Made by a program: the position numbers and the translations under genes | Notes under the pieces: model-generated | Databases searched by the model: none | What the model was told of the DNA's origin: nothing | What the model saw: only the letters and a program-made list of their open reading frames with translations | From: Pyxicephalus adspersus | Lineage: Eukaryota; Chordata; Amphibia; Anura; Pyxicephalidae | Direction of reading: 5' to 3' | Length of the DNA: 64,000 bases | Assembly: GCF_032062135.1 (NCBI RefSeq) | Contig: NC_092861.1 | Coordinates: 985,607 to 1,049,606 of the forward strand | Part shown: piece by piece, positions 52,926 through 64,000 of the stretch | How the letters are laid out: the number at the start of each line of letters is the position of its first letter | How positions within the stretch are numbered: the first letter of the stretch is position 1

Positions 52926-54460
52926 TATTCAATATTGTACCTTGCTGAAACTAGCGGCCTGACATTTTTCCATAATGCACCCTGCTCCCATATTATTACA
53001 CCTGGCCATTTACATAATCTAAAAGAAAACTCGTCACAACACCAGGCCCCCTTTCCATCGCTCCCTGGTCTGGTTCTGATATATTCAACCCAGGCTCCCT
53101 TTACCGTTGCTCTAAGGTCTGGTTCTGGTGGATTCAACATCCATTTCTGTCTCTGTCAGACTACCTCCTTCCCAAAATGCACCATGCTGCCTCTGCTGCC
53201 CTACCTAATGCCTTTTTTTGCATACTGGTTCAACTCTTTCCCAGGTACGCAGGTAAATGATGCATATGGACATCCACATAATAAAAAAAATGTAAAAAAA
53301 TTAATCACACCACATCCTTTTTCCATTGCTCCATGGTCAAGGTTCTGATGGATTTGAGGTCCAATTTTGTTTCCGCTGTCTGCCTTCTTCCCACAGTGCA
53401 TCTAACTGCTTCCATCAGCCTTCTTTCCTACCATAGTGTACCCACTGTCTCCTCTGACCTGCTTGTTGCCTTTTTCAGATAATGGACCCTGCTGCCATCT
53501 CATCTCCAAGTAAATGATGCACCTGGTCAGCCACATGATATACTAACTAATCACACCAAGCCCCTTTTCCATCGCTCCAAAGTCCAGTTCTGATGGTACT
53601 CTGAACTCTGCATGTTTTTTGGCTATGTGGCCCAATATACAGCAATTTGTAATGTCCTGTGTAGCGACACCTTTCCCTTATGACTGGCATTGAGTATTTC
53701 AGCAAATTGTGCTACCATGGTGGAAAATGTGAAAATGCAGAATGTCGAGCAAATATAAAACAGATAGAAATTAGGAGAAAGAAATCTACTAATCCATATT
53801 CACTGATCCGTACCTACCAAGGTATATGTACTAATGCACATCTGTGATCAGCTACGTGTGGGCTCGGAGTGATTGGCATCAGTGGGGATCAGTGGCAGGT
53901 AACGTTGCTGGCCCAATGGAACCTTCTGTCACTGAGTTTTATTAATCTACAGCTCAATAAAACTCATATTTCAGGAAATTGAGTTATGTCAGTGGACAAT
54001 TAGATTGTTTCTGACACTGTCCTCACAACAGATGTTTAAATTATGTTTGGAAATGTTTTTCTTCATTTTACTGCCTATTGTTTCATTTAATTCCAGTTCT
54101 TCCACTGTTTACAGATGTGACAGTTACTAGTGGTCACAACCCTTTATGAGATCATTGTATTTGGCTTCAACAGGGAATTCCAGCTCACAACACACTAAAC
54201 AAAAGTGTCTCGCTGCATTATGATGGGTGACAAACTGTAGACGACCCCTTTGTTGGTATTGTGTACAGCCCGTGAAACTTCAGCCTCTCATCATGGGACA
54301 TTCTGAGGCTTTATTATAGATTTACCATATTGATTTGTGTTTGTGAACCCCTGTCCAACACTGCTTTTTAAGCTTGTTGGACTTTCCATTCCAGAACTAT
54401 GGCCATGAGACAGGTCTGCAACAACCTATAAGTAGATCACCATTGGCAAAATAATTCAGA
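52926..54460. other. Spacer between the two 40-bp arrays, no gene
   Basis: The first 700 bases hold isolated decayed phrases of array 1 (such as TGCACCATGCTGCC near 53178). The rest is unassigned. Confidence 0.45.
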
Positions 54461-54469
54461 GGGAGCATG

Positions 54470-55420
54470 GTGCACTATGGGAAGAAGGCAGGCAAGCGGA
54501 GGTAGCAGGGTGCACTATAGGAAGAAGGCAGGCAAGCGGAGGTAGCAGGGGGCATTATGGGAAGAAGGCAGGCAAGCGGAGGCAGCAGGGTGCATTATGG
54601 GAAGAGGGCAGGCTGGTGGAGTCAGCAGGGTGCATTATGGGAAGAAGGCAGGCTGGTGGAGGCAGCAGGGTGCACTATGGGAAGAAGGCAGGCTGGTGGA
54701 GGCAGCAGGGTGCACTATGGGAAGAAGGCAGGCAAGCGGAGGCAGCAGGGTGCATTATGGGAAGAAGGCAGGCTGGTGGAGGCAGCAGGGTGCATTATGG
54801 GAAGAAGGCAGGGCAGCAGAGGTAGCGGGGTGCATTATGTGTTTGTGAACCCCTGTCCAACATTGCTTATAAGCTTGTTGGACTTTCCATTCCAGAACTA
54901 TGACCATGAGACAGGTCTGCAACAACCTATAAGTAGATCACCATTGGCAAAATAATTCAGAGGGAGTATGGTGCACTATAGGAAGAAGGCAGGCAAGCGG
55001 AGGCAGCAGGGTGCACCATGGGAAGAAGGCAGGGCAGCAGAGGTAGCAAGGTGCATTATTGGAAGAAAGCAGGCCAGCGGAGGTAGCATGGTGCTCTATG
55101 GGAAGAAGGCAGGGCAGCAGAGGTAGCAGGGTGCTATATGGGAAGAAGGCAGGGCAGCAGAGGTAGCAGGGTGCACTATGGGAAGAAGGCAAGGCAGCAG
55201 AGGTAGCGGCAGCAGAGGTAGCAGGGTGCTATATGGGAAGAAGGCAGGGCAGCAGAGGTAGCAGGGTGCACTATGGGAAGAAGGCAAGGCAGCAGAGGTA
55301 GCAGGGTGCATTATGGGAAGAAGGCAGGCCAGCAGAGGTAGCATGGTGCACTATGGGAAGAAGAAGGCAGGCTGGTGGAGGCAGCATGGTGCACTATGGG
55401 AAGAAGGCAGGCCAGTGTGA
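54470..55420. repeat. 40-bp minisatellite, array 2 (inverted relative to array 1)
   Basis: Units built on GCAGCAGGGTGCATTATGGG and AAGAAGGCAGGCTGGTGGAG. A non-repeat segment (54840-54960) that repeats sequence from 54345-54470 splits it. The unit aligns to the reverse complement of array 1 at about 28 of 40 positions, with blocks GCAGCAGGGTGCA and GAAGGCAGGC identical. Confidence 0.92.
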
Positions 55421-55429
55421 CTTAAAGAA

Positions 55430-56680
55430 TCTGTTGCTAATGTTTTGGTCCTGCAGAGGTCTTGTGGAGTTCATGCTTGGATGGGACACAGGGGTGATCT
55501 ACACAAGATTAGACCGGTAGTAAAAACGTTTTAGCTGAGTAACAACTTTGTATAAATGAGTAAACATTCACAAATTAGTAGATGTATATCCACAATTGTT
55601 GATGTTCCTTGGTGCCCCAATTGCAGCCACTGGAGGCATTTTACTGACTTGAATTCCAGTCACCAGTGTTACCAGTAATCGTCTTCTAGAGCCAATATGT
55701 AACTTCATAAAGGAATTCCATCCGGAGGGTTTTTATTTTTCCTCACCGCCTTGCTCTATGCTAACTTCTAGAGAGCTGAACCTGTTCTTGCTGTTTTCCT
55801 CTCATGTTTCTGACTTGGAAGCGATCGGAGCTCCAGTTGGCCGGAGAAATGATTCACTTGAACCATCTGCCAGTGTTCCCTGATGTGCCTGTCAGAAAGT
55901 AAACATGGAGGTGATCCGTGTGTTCTGTGTACACGGAGCCATAATACAAGTTGATGCCAGGAAATGAGGAGAGCGTGACGATCTAAAGCTCACCCATGTT
56001 TACAGAGGGAAGTCCTTTATATAGAGCAATTTATATGTGGAAAATTGTAGCAGAGAATACTTTAAGTAAAGGAACATTTTGTAACATTCTGAGATGCACA
56101 GATCATCCATGTTTTATATTGTGAATTAAAGCCGAATTTCTCTCTTACTCCCTAGATGATAATTTCATGGTAATTCCAATTCCATATGTTTTATTAAGAT
56201 TTATGCACTTTGTTTTATCTTTGCATTTGTTTTTTTATTATGCTGAACCAGAGAACTGGTACACTTGGGATTTTGATAAGTGGGAAGCCTAACCTGCGGC
56301 CCCCAACTCCACCAACACAACAAACACACAATATAGTCACATAGTGGGGTAATGAGATTGCACTGGAAGCAGTGGGTGCTGGGTACTATGGCTCAGGGAA
56401 GATGTGGCCAAGGCTGAATTCACACCAGCAGTGAGGTTACGGGTTCATTTATTGCTTCCACATGCAAGAAACCACTGCCTTTTTGGGAGGACTGTGGCAG
56501 CCCCATAGTGAATGAAAAGGGGCAACAGCAAGCCATACTATTACTTCTCGCTGCTACCAGCTGTCAAGTGGGCTGTGCAGGATCACAATTTAGAGGCGGG
56601 GTACCCTTAGGAACCATTGGTGTTCACCCATTTATTCTGCAGGGAATGGCTCCTAGGATGTGGTCCCTTTAGGCAGGCAG
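55430..56680. other. No gene seen
   Basis: No supported exon or named repeat. Confidence 0.35.
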
Positions 56681-56689
56681 CCATAAAGT

Positions 56690-56800
56690 AAGGTACCAAA
56701 ATGTCAGACAGTCTCAAAGTCTGGAACAAGTCAAAGGTCAGGATAGGTAGCAAAACAGGTGTAGTTGAGGTTATGCAGAAGTTGGAAACCAGAAAGACCT
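56690..56800. repeat. Dispersed AGGTCAGG-type repeat fragment
   Basis: TCAAAGGTCAGGATAGGTAGC phrase and flanks match the family at 5275 and 42170. Confidence 0.5.
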
Positions 56801-56889
56801 CAAGTGGGACATAGGAACACCAGGGTCACAGGTGCACAAGCAAAGCGGGAAAACCCGGGGTCACAAAAGGCTCTTGGGTCAAACAATCT

Positions 56890-57600
56890 CTGGGATGACA
56901 GAGGGCTCTGGGGTCACACCATTTCTAAGATGAGGGAGGGCTCTGGGGTCACACCATTTCTAGAGGGCTCTGGGGTCACACCATTTCTAAGATGAGGGAG
57001 GGCTCTGGGGTCACACCATTTCTAGGATGACAGAAGGCTCTGGGGTCACACAATCTCAAGGTTGCCAGAAGGTTCTGGGGTCACACAATCTCTCAGATGA
57101 CAGAGGGCTCTGGGGTCACATAATCTTTAGGATGACAGAGGGTCCAAGGGTCACACAATCCCGCGGATGACAGAAGGCTCTGGGGTCACACAATCTCTAT
57201 GATGACAGAGGGCACTGGGGTCACACAATCTCTAGGATGACAGAAGGCTCTGGGGTCACACCATCTCAAGGTTGCCAGAAGGTTCTGGGGTCACACAATC
57301 TCTCAGATGACAGAGGGCTCTGGGGTCACATAACCTTTAGGATGACAGAGGGTCCAAGGGTCACACAATCCTGCGGATGACAGAGGGCTCTGGGGTCACA
57401 CAATCTCTATGATGACAGAGGGCACTGGGGTCACACAATTTCTAGGATGACGGAGGGCTCTGGGGTCACGCAATCTCTAGGATGACAGAAGGCCCTGGGG
57501 TCACACAATCTTTAGGATGACAGAGGACTCTGGGGTCACACAATCTCTAGGTTGGCAGAAGGTTCTGGGGTCACAGTAGGCTGTGAGGACTTGGAAGGTT
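56890..57600. repeat. 35-bp minisatellite with higher-order structure
   Basis: Units built on GGCTCTGGGGTCACACAATC and TCTAGGATGACAGAG. A block of six units (57061-57270) is repeated at 57271-57480, a 210-bp higher-order repeat. Confidence 0.93.
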
Positions 57601-57609
57601 TGGAGGTCA

Positions 57610-59290
57610 CAGAAAGCTCTAGGGTCTGAAAGGTTCATGGTTAACATGAGATACTTGAAGACAAAGGTTTTGGCAGTGTGGGGGCTTCTCGCTAGCAATG
57701 TGATGCTAAATTCTAAGCAGTGTCCCACTAAACTTTGAAGGGTCAATTAGTAGATTTGCCTCTTTATTAGTGGTGTGGTTGGCACTCTGAACAAAGCTGG
57801 ATTGGAGGGATAATAGGTGTCATAAATCTACTACACAGTAGAGTTGGGGCTAGGGCTACATTCATGGGGACATACTGCAAATATGAGGTGCAATTTGGAC
57901 TCTTCTGAAGTGGTGTAAGTACCTGAATTCTATCTGTTATTTACCATTTGGAGTCCTTATACAGCAAAGTCCAGAGATGTGGAGGAATAAGAAGCACGAG
58001 GGCCAATCACTTGGGCTGCTATGCTTTCAATACTCATAGAAGAGAGACAAGTGAAAGATGACTTCTGTTTTGGTTCTCCTTTTGCTTCCAAGGCAAATGG
58101 TGAAAAACTTCAGCAGAGAAAGATCAGGTTCCCTCGCCTGCCAGACAGAATGTGCTATATGGCAGAGCCGTCTAAATCGTAGTTCCTCATGAAGAAAAGA
58201 ATATCTCTTTTGGCAGGCTCTGTGTCTATGGAGCAGGTTGGGGGAGCTCTGGGGGCATCATATAAACATTATTAAATATATCCAATTAATTTTTCTCTAG
58301 CAAACTTGGATGTAGACCAAAGGCTGAGGTTGTAGAAGGGCCTGCAAGCTTACAAACATTCTTCAGTCCACTGAAAGGCCATTCAGGGCGTTCTCCCTAT
58401 GGGTAAAATCCAAAACCTCATTTATGAAGATCTCCTAGGACAAATAATATCAGATAACGACAGAGAGAAATAAACAGAGGAATAAAAAAAGGATTTCTGG
58501 GAACAGCTGGGAAAGTTAGTGCAGGTTCTCCCTGGAGGACTCCAGACATCTGTATCAGCTCTCATCAGTCAAGTGGTGTCAGGATTATCGGGATGTCATA
58601 TTCTACGGGGTCACAATCCTAATAAATCCAAATGTGTTCTAAATAAAAGAGGTGACTACGATTAATTGTGACACCACTTCCTCTTGTGAGCAAAGTAGGG
58701 ACAGATGAGGGGTTAACATGGGACCCTCGCTATACCTTTGAGAGTAAAGTAAATGTATCTTATTATAATGTTATTTAAAGTCAGAAAACATTACCCTGTC
58801 ACAGAATGGGGTGAAAGAGTATATACTGCAGGTACAATGCCATTAAACAAAAGCCATGCCTTTAAAGCCAAACTAAATCCATGTGACTCATATATCTGTA
58901 TTCCAGCAAATGGCACCGCCATCTTCCTTCTCTTACAGACGATCTTTGCCCATGGCCATGCCAGGGTTAAGCAACTTCCTCGCAGACACGCTGGAGTATA
59001 TTGCTCAGCATACGCAAGGGGAGCTGGAAATGTTCACTGCCTTTTCTGGGTGCAGTTAAGGGGTGCTAGTATGCAGTACCTTCACCAAAACCATGCCACA
59101 AGTCTGACCAAGCCCTTAAAATGCACTTGTGGTCAGGCTATACACATTTACATATTGACATATTCTTAACATGAGCTTTGAAACAAATCCACTCACTAGC
59201 TGCAGGCATTGTAGAGAAATTGATCCTCAAAGTAAAGCAGCAGAAAAAATGAGCCTCTGCTCACACCTCTCTGCATTCTAGAGCCCCTGC
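57610..59290. other. No gene seen
   Basis: A 138-codon plus-strand frame at 58753-59169 has no recognisable domain or splice context and is not called. Confidence 0.35.
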
Positions 59291-59339
59291 TTTGTTCTAC
59301 ATGGTCATTAGGCGCGCTTGCAATTATGTCATTGGCAAC

Positions 59340-59930
59340 CACAGGGTGAGCTAGGGGAGTTACAGGAAGGAAGGTGATAGGGGGAGCTATGCTGCGGAGT
59401 GGCATGTGGGGAGTGCTGATCTTCCAGGTCACTACTTTGTGGCATGTGGGGTGGAAGCTGATCCTCTGAGTCAGGAAAGCAGGGTGTATTGAGCTGCTAA
59501 GTCAATGCGGGAAGGGAGGACAGTAGGGAGATCTGTGCAATTCATTGCAAGGAAAAAGGAGCAGAGGGAGCTAAGCTGCTCAGTTGCTGCGGGATGGTGG
59601 ATGGAAATGGAGGAGCTGAGATGATAAGCTGGATAGAGGATCAGGGCAAACTGGGCTGCTGAATCAATGCTGGGAGTTAAGAATAGGGTGAGCTGGGCTG
59701 CTAAATCTGTACTGGGAAAAGTTACTCTGGATGGGAGATGCAGGGAGCAATAAAGCTGCTGGGAGTAGAGAATAAGTTGAGCTGGGCTGCTGAATCTATA
59801 CTAGGAAGAGTTACTCTGAACAGGATTTGCAGATGGCAATAAAGCTGCTGTGAGGGTGCAACAGAGGATCTAAGCTACTCAATCAGTGCTGGGAATGTGG
59901 AGAGCTGAGCTGCTGAGAGAATCACATAAA
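59340..59930. repeat. Degenerate tandem repeat
   Basis: Phrases GAGCTGGGCTGCTGAATC, GGGAGCTAAGCTGCT and ACTGGGAAGAGTTACTCTG recur irregularly every 50-90 bases. Confidence 0.6.
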
Positions 59931-59939
59931 CATTGCTAC

Positions 59940-61720
59940 TGCAATGAACTTTAGGGGTCTTTATAGTGATTCCAATTGCAAAGATCAATTTGTATATCTC
60001 ATCCACATTCTCATGTTTTGTTTGCCTGTTTGGGTGTCACATTTTAGGGAAGAAATGAAGATGGCCCTGTTTGCAGTGTAACGGGACAAGACATCACATG
60101 CTGTGGCTACACGTAGCCCGTAATAAAAAACAGAATAATGAACAGCCAATAGCTATTAATACCACATCAGCTAAAGCAGCCCTGACAGCAATATCCCACA
60201 TCGGGAATGTTCCAAATGTTATCCTTGGACCAAAAGTCATAGCTTTGGTTGATTCTAATAATACGGTTCTTAATGATTACATCACAGGGACTGCGGTGCC
60301 ATGGCTCTGGGCCTCTCGGAGCTTTTCATTTTTTGTTAACATCATATGACAGATCAAGAAACCAGAGGACAGAAAGTTTTTGGAGTCAATAAACCAAAAT
60401 AACTAAAAGGGCTAAAGAGAACATCCCACACCCAGATGGGAACGCCTACAGTTCCATAAAGATGAGTAAAGCAATCTTGGTAAATAGCCCAACCTGTGAT
60501 CCAGCAAGGAGATCACAAATATGAGGTCAAACCAGAACACATCAAGAAAATATTAAAGACCAACTCTGATATTTGTTGGTTTGTTCTATATTATGTCCTT
60601 GTAATTATGTTGGAGGAAGTAAAAGCTGAGACGTGAACTAGTGAGGGAGAAGACAGTCTGGGGTTAAATTTGCTTGAACATACCTTATAAATGTGGGGGG
60701 GGGGGAGGACGATTTATTGTAGATTTTGTTTTTTAACAAGATACAACAAACAAAATATGAAGCCGCAGGTTTGTATCTTGTTTTTGGCGCCATAAGCACA
60801 ATGCCAGACAACCGGCGCCAAGAATAAATGCATCGTGTTTGAGTAGTTTTTCTTGATTAAAAACTTTCCTCGCAAGTTTACAGAAATGATCCCACTAACC
60901 AGCAGATGTGGTACACAGATAGGGCATGTATCATTCAATCACTGGACCTTGATTTGGGGTTAACCCAACAAGCTGGTCCTATAGGGTTTTTTTTTGTTTT
61001 TGAAGATCGTAGAGCATTTTGTCTCTCTGCTATTATTTCCTTCTAATTAGCTATTAGTTATGTCATTTATCCGAGGTCATAGGCCAATGATGTATCATCC
61101 TGACAAATTGTGTTAATGCCGCCTAAAGATAATATATAAGCCTGACACTTCATACATAAACATGCAGCTCATAAGAATCTCCATAGGGGAATCCTTTTGG
61201 CAGCTAATAATAGGATTATAACGGAATTCCATCAATTCAGATAAATTCTTGGAGAAAAGCCGACATATGACAAAAAAATGGCTTCGGGAAAAAGGAATTA
61301 ATGGTATACAAATAAATTGTAATCATGTCTTGAACATGTTTTCTAAAAATGTAATAGGATCAGTCCAGCTGATTACAGTGAGTGGAACAATCCAGTGATT
61401 CTATAGGATGAGTACAACGACTTTAACCATCCAATGGTTGGCTTCAGGACCAAGATATCTCTGATGGATCTGTGATCATGATTTCCCAGCTCTGTATCCA
61501 TACAAAGGAATCTCACCTTTCCAGAGGTGTGGAACCCTGATGTACAACATGCAGCCCATTGGGTTTATGACTGAGGGCATTGATTTGTAAAGTGGAGGAA
61601 TATCAGTGTATTTCTATTTTTCTATTTCTAGTAGAAGTTACACGTCCCCATACTGTCTTCTTCTGCATGTCTTCACTTGTAATATCCCCACCATCCCCTA
61701 GAACATTGGCTAAGAAAAAT
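59940..61720. other. No gene seen
   Basis: AT-rich; includes an ORF of 92 codons at 60071-60349 with no recognised domain. Confidence 0.35.
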
Positions 61721-61734
61721 TCACTGTGTTCTCT

Positions 61735-62080
61735 GGGTGCACCACCTGGCACTTTTCAGTAACCACTTTGCTGTTTTTGGATTCTTACTGAAGAGTTGGG
61801 TCATAATAGAGGGGCTACTACCCCCCTACAATTTCTTCCCACCCGGCTTTGTATTGAACACTGATTCACTTACCTTTACTTACACACCCAGCAAGTCCCG
61901 TGCTCTTTTCTCTTTTGAGCTCGCCATTCTATCCAATGCTCATCGTCTTTGTTCCTGGTTCTTCCTGACGAAACTTGATCTTGCACAGCCGTGACATTGG
62001 GTGACATGTTTTCCTCCAAATGTGAAAAGAGAAAAATGAGATTGAGCACTTTTTTTAAAAGTAAAAGGAAATCCTCATAA
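61735..62080. repeat. Dispersed repeats in tandem
   Basis: CACCTGGCACTTTTCAGTAAC resembles the reverse complement of the 23341 family. Sequence at 61880-62010 resembles 13365-13560. Confidence 0.45.
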
Positions 62081-62089
62081 TGACGCATG

Positions 62090-63760
62090 TCCTATCATAG
62101 AAGCAGAAAGAGCAGCCTGCAGCCTCCAGGGATATGTAACCAAGGTATCCAAGAAGGTTGCAGCTTTCACCTTCAGTTTTAACCACTGTGGCCATGAAGA
62201 CAGATGGGACCTCCCTAAAAAAGTTGAACAAGGAAAACATTTTTCATAGAGAAGTTGCAATAAAAGAATGGGGTAGGGGTGGGTATATAAATGGGGTGGG
62301 ATAGCTACCCTTTTACATAATGTTTAAAATGTGATGAAAGGTCTGCTTGAACTGTCAGAAGCCTGTCTGACCAGGTCCAATTATTTTTACTGAGCAGTAT
62401 ATTCAGACACAAATTCCCTCTGGTACAGGTGGGGAGTGGAGTTAAAATTATGACATTGAGGGCTATTAGTTCATTGCCTATCAGTCTTCGTTTTTGCCTT
62501 AATTTCAGCTTTGTATGGTAAACTATTGCCTCGTTATGATGCATTTACAGCCCTAGCACAAAAATCGTCTAACTGGCTCTTTCCAATTTTTTAGATCACA
62601 GTAATCACAGACATCTTCAGCTTTTGACGTAATCCCTAAATATATCCTCATGTAAGGGGCCATTGACTTGCCTGACTTTTCCTACTTAGTACCAAGGAGA
62701 CGCTAAGTTTTTCAGCTTGCAGTATTTCCATGGCATATACAGGGAGGTTTGCACCATGTCCTTTCCATAGGGTGGTGTTTGTAAAGGATAGACCGTCTTG
62801 TAACCACAAGCCAAACAGCACAAACCATTAAAAGCTCTGCTCGTGTGGTATCCCACTGAATGGAGGAATGCTTCGCCTCGCCAACTTCATGCATGTACGT
62901 AATATATTTAATTTAATCTCAATGTTCCATGACCACAATCAAACTCTGCTGAAGACTGACTTCATTAATTTTACAAAGCCAAATCAGTCTTCCTAGATGC
63001 TTTGCAGTTGTCTGTCTGTCAAGACCTATCACTCTGTTTGTTTAAACCATGCTGGGAAGGTTACAGTCATTTTATTGGGGGCAAAATATCCGGTTCCAGG
63101 TGGAGCAGATTGAAATGATCAAAAGAAATCCCTGTCTATTGGGAACACAAACACATGAACTGAAAAAGTAATATTTTACACATTGTTATGCAAATACTAC
63201 AGCAAAGTCAGTCTTTGTGCAGAATCTTTGGAGTGGCTACAGAGGACTGGGGTAGTTCGGAATTCATGAAGCGATTGGCGTGCCTTTTTTTAATTTATTA
63301 AAAATGTCTGCCTCTTCTGGCTAGTCCAATGGCTTTTTAGATCCATCTTGTCAATAGTGGGGGTAGTAAATAATCTTCATTCCTGGAGGTGACTTTCCAC
63401 CTTCCCTGGTGGCCTCCTGAATGATGTAAAAAAAATTGGGCGTTGCTGGTTTCATAATTTAGTATTGACACATTATTGTGACAGGTAGAAGATGATCTCT
63501 GGGCATGTGAGGGACTTTGGCAACATTTTCACCGATAAATAGCGGAAACAAAAGGCAAATAAGAAGAACCAAGTATAATGCAGACAAGGTAAGACCTTTG
63601 TCCAACATCAGTGCCTACCAGATGAGACTCCACCAATCTAACATAACTTATAGACAAGCCCCTATTTAGCCTCAGGAGGCAGAATGAGCAACCTCAGCAC
63701 TCTGTTGCCTCCAAGACTTGGGTAAGACATCTGTTGGGAGGAGGACTAATGGAGGAACAA
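62090..63760. other. No gene seen
   Basis: No exon, RNA gene or named repeat can be supported. Confidence 0.35.
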
Positions 63761-63769
63761 CAACCAAGA

Positions 63770-63960
63770 ACTAAGACATACTCAGAAACTTCAAGCCAAA
63801 AATGAAAAAGGAGAGCAGATGTAAGACCATACACGGGGCAAACCGCCAGGCAAGGTTTTCAGGAGCAGGGAGAGAGTTTTAGGTCAGAAGTCAAGCAAAA
63901 AGTCTGTCGAGACAACAAGAAACGAGAGATCAGACACAGCAAGATCAGCAACAAAGAATT
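63770..63960. repeat. Dispersed repeat fragment
   Basis: CGCCAGGCAAGGTTTTCAGG, TTTTAGGTCAGAAGTCAAGC and following text resemble the AGGTCAGG family in reduced form. Confidence 0.4.
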
Positions 63961-64000
63961 AAATTAGTAAACATGCCCTCAGCACCTAGGAAACTAATGA

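Noticed and set aside
51726..53348. 540-codon open frame
   Set aside because: It runs through a 40-bp minisatellite and 427 N; all three frames are open because the unit lacks stops.
54557..54955. 132-codon open frame rich in GRRQAGGGSRVHYG
   Set aside because: Translation of the second 40-bp minisatellite array.
58753..59169. 138-codon frame with several Cys and His
   Set aside because: No motif spacing, no splice context, and high content of simple sequence.

Overview
The window is a stretch of vertebrate nuclear genome, most likely from a frog. Genes are split by introns with GT-AG borders. Repeat families typical of amphibians fill most of the space: L1/Tx1-like and CR1 LINEs, Tc1/mariner, hAT and piggyBac-type elements, a tRNA-headed SINE, Penelope-type hammerhead motifs and many minisatellites. 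Three assembly gaps (runs of N) lie at 6509-6867, 18576-18869 and 52169-52595. No prokaryotic, plasmid or phage features are present.

Layout. 1-6.4 kb: a decayed mariner transposase, a tandemly duplicated LINE fragment with CA repeats, and a dispersed repeat. 6.9-7.5 kb: one intronless bitter taste receptor gene (TAS2R family, minus strand), cut at its 3' end by a gap. 8.3-11 kb: a 1.15-kb tandem duplication and a minisatellite. 13.9-24.4 kb: ESCO2, the S-phase cohesin acetyltransferase (plus strand), with a CpG-rich promoter directly after a 26-bp minisatellite; ten coding exons join to a 621-residue frame. 27.6-34.3 kb: PBK (TOPK), a mitotic kinase (minus strand, convergent with ESCO2). Six coding exons are visible, but the exon for the glycine-rich loop is not found. 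34.7-64 kb: no complete gene. It holds satellites and minisatellites, transposon and LINE remnants, and one weak immunoglobulin-like exon.

ESCO2 and PBK are both cell-cycle genes, and they are also neighbours in mammals (human chromosome 8p21). Both promoters carry the same composite 60-70 bp before the start codon: TTTGAACG followed after 3-4 bases by GGCGGGA, which combines CHR-like and E2F-like motifs. This suggests shared DREAM/E2F timing.

The most unusual non-coding signal is a set of hammerhead-ribozyme-like motifs. One, at 30624-30664 inside a PBK intron and antisense to it, keeps every invariant core position plus three paired helices. Three others, at 20.4, 43.4 and 45.8 kb, are decayed to different degrees. 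A 180-205-bp satellite next to the PBK promoter carries a motif like the 3' half of that core. A second structural oddity is a pair of related 40-bp minisatellites (51.7-52.9 and 54.5-55.4 kb) that face each other in opposite orientation.
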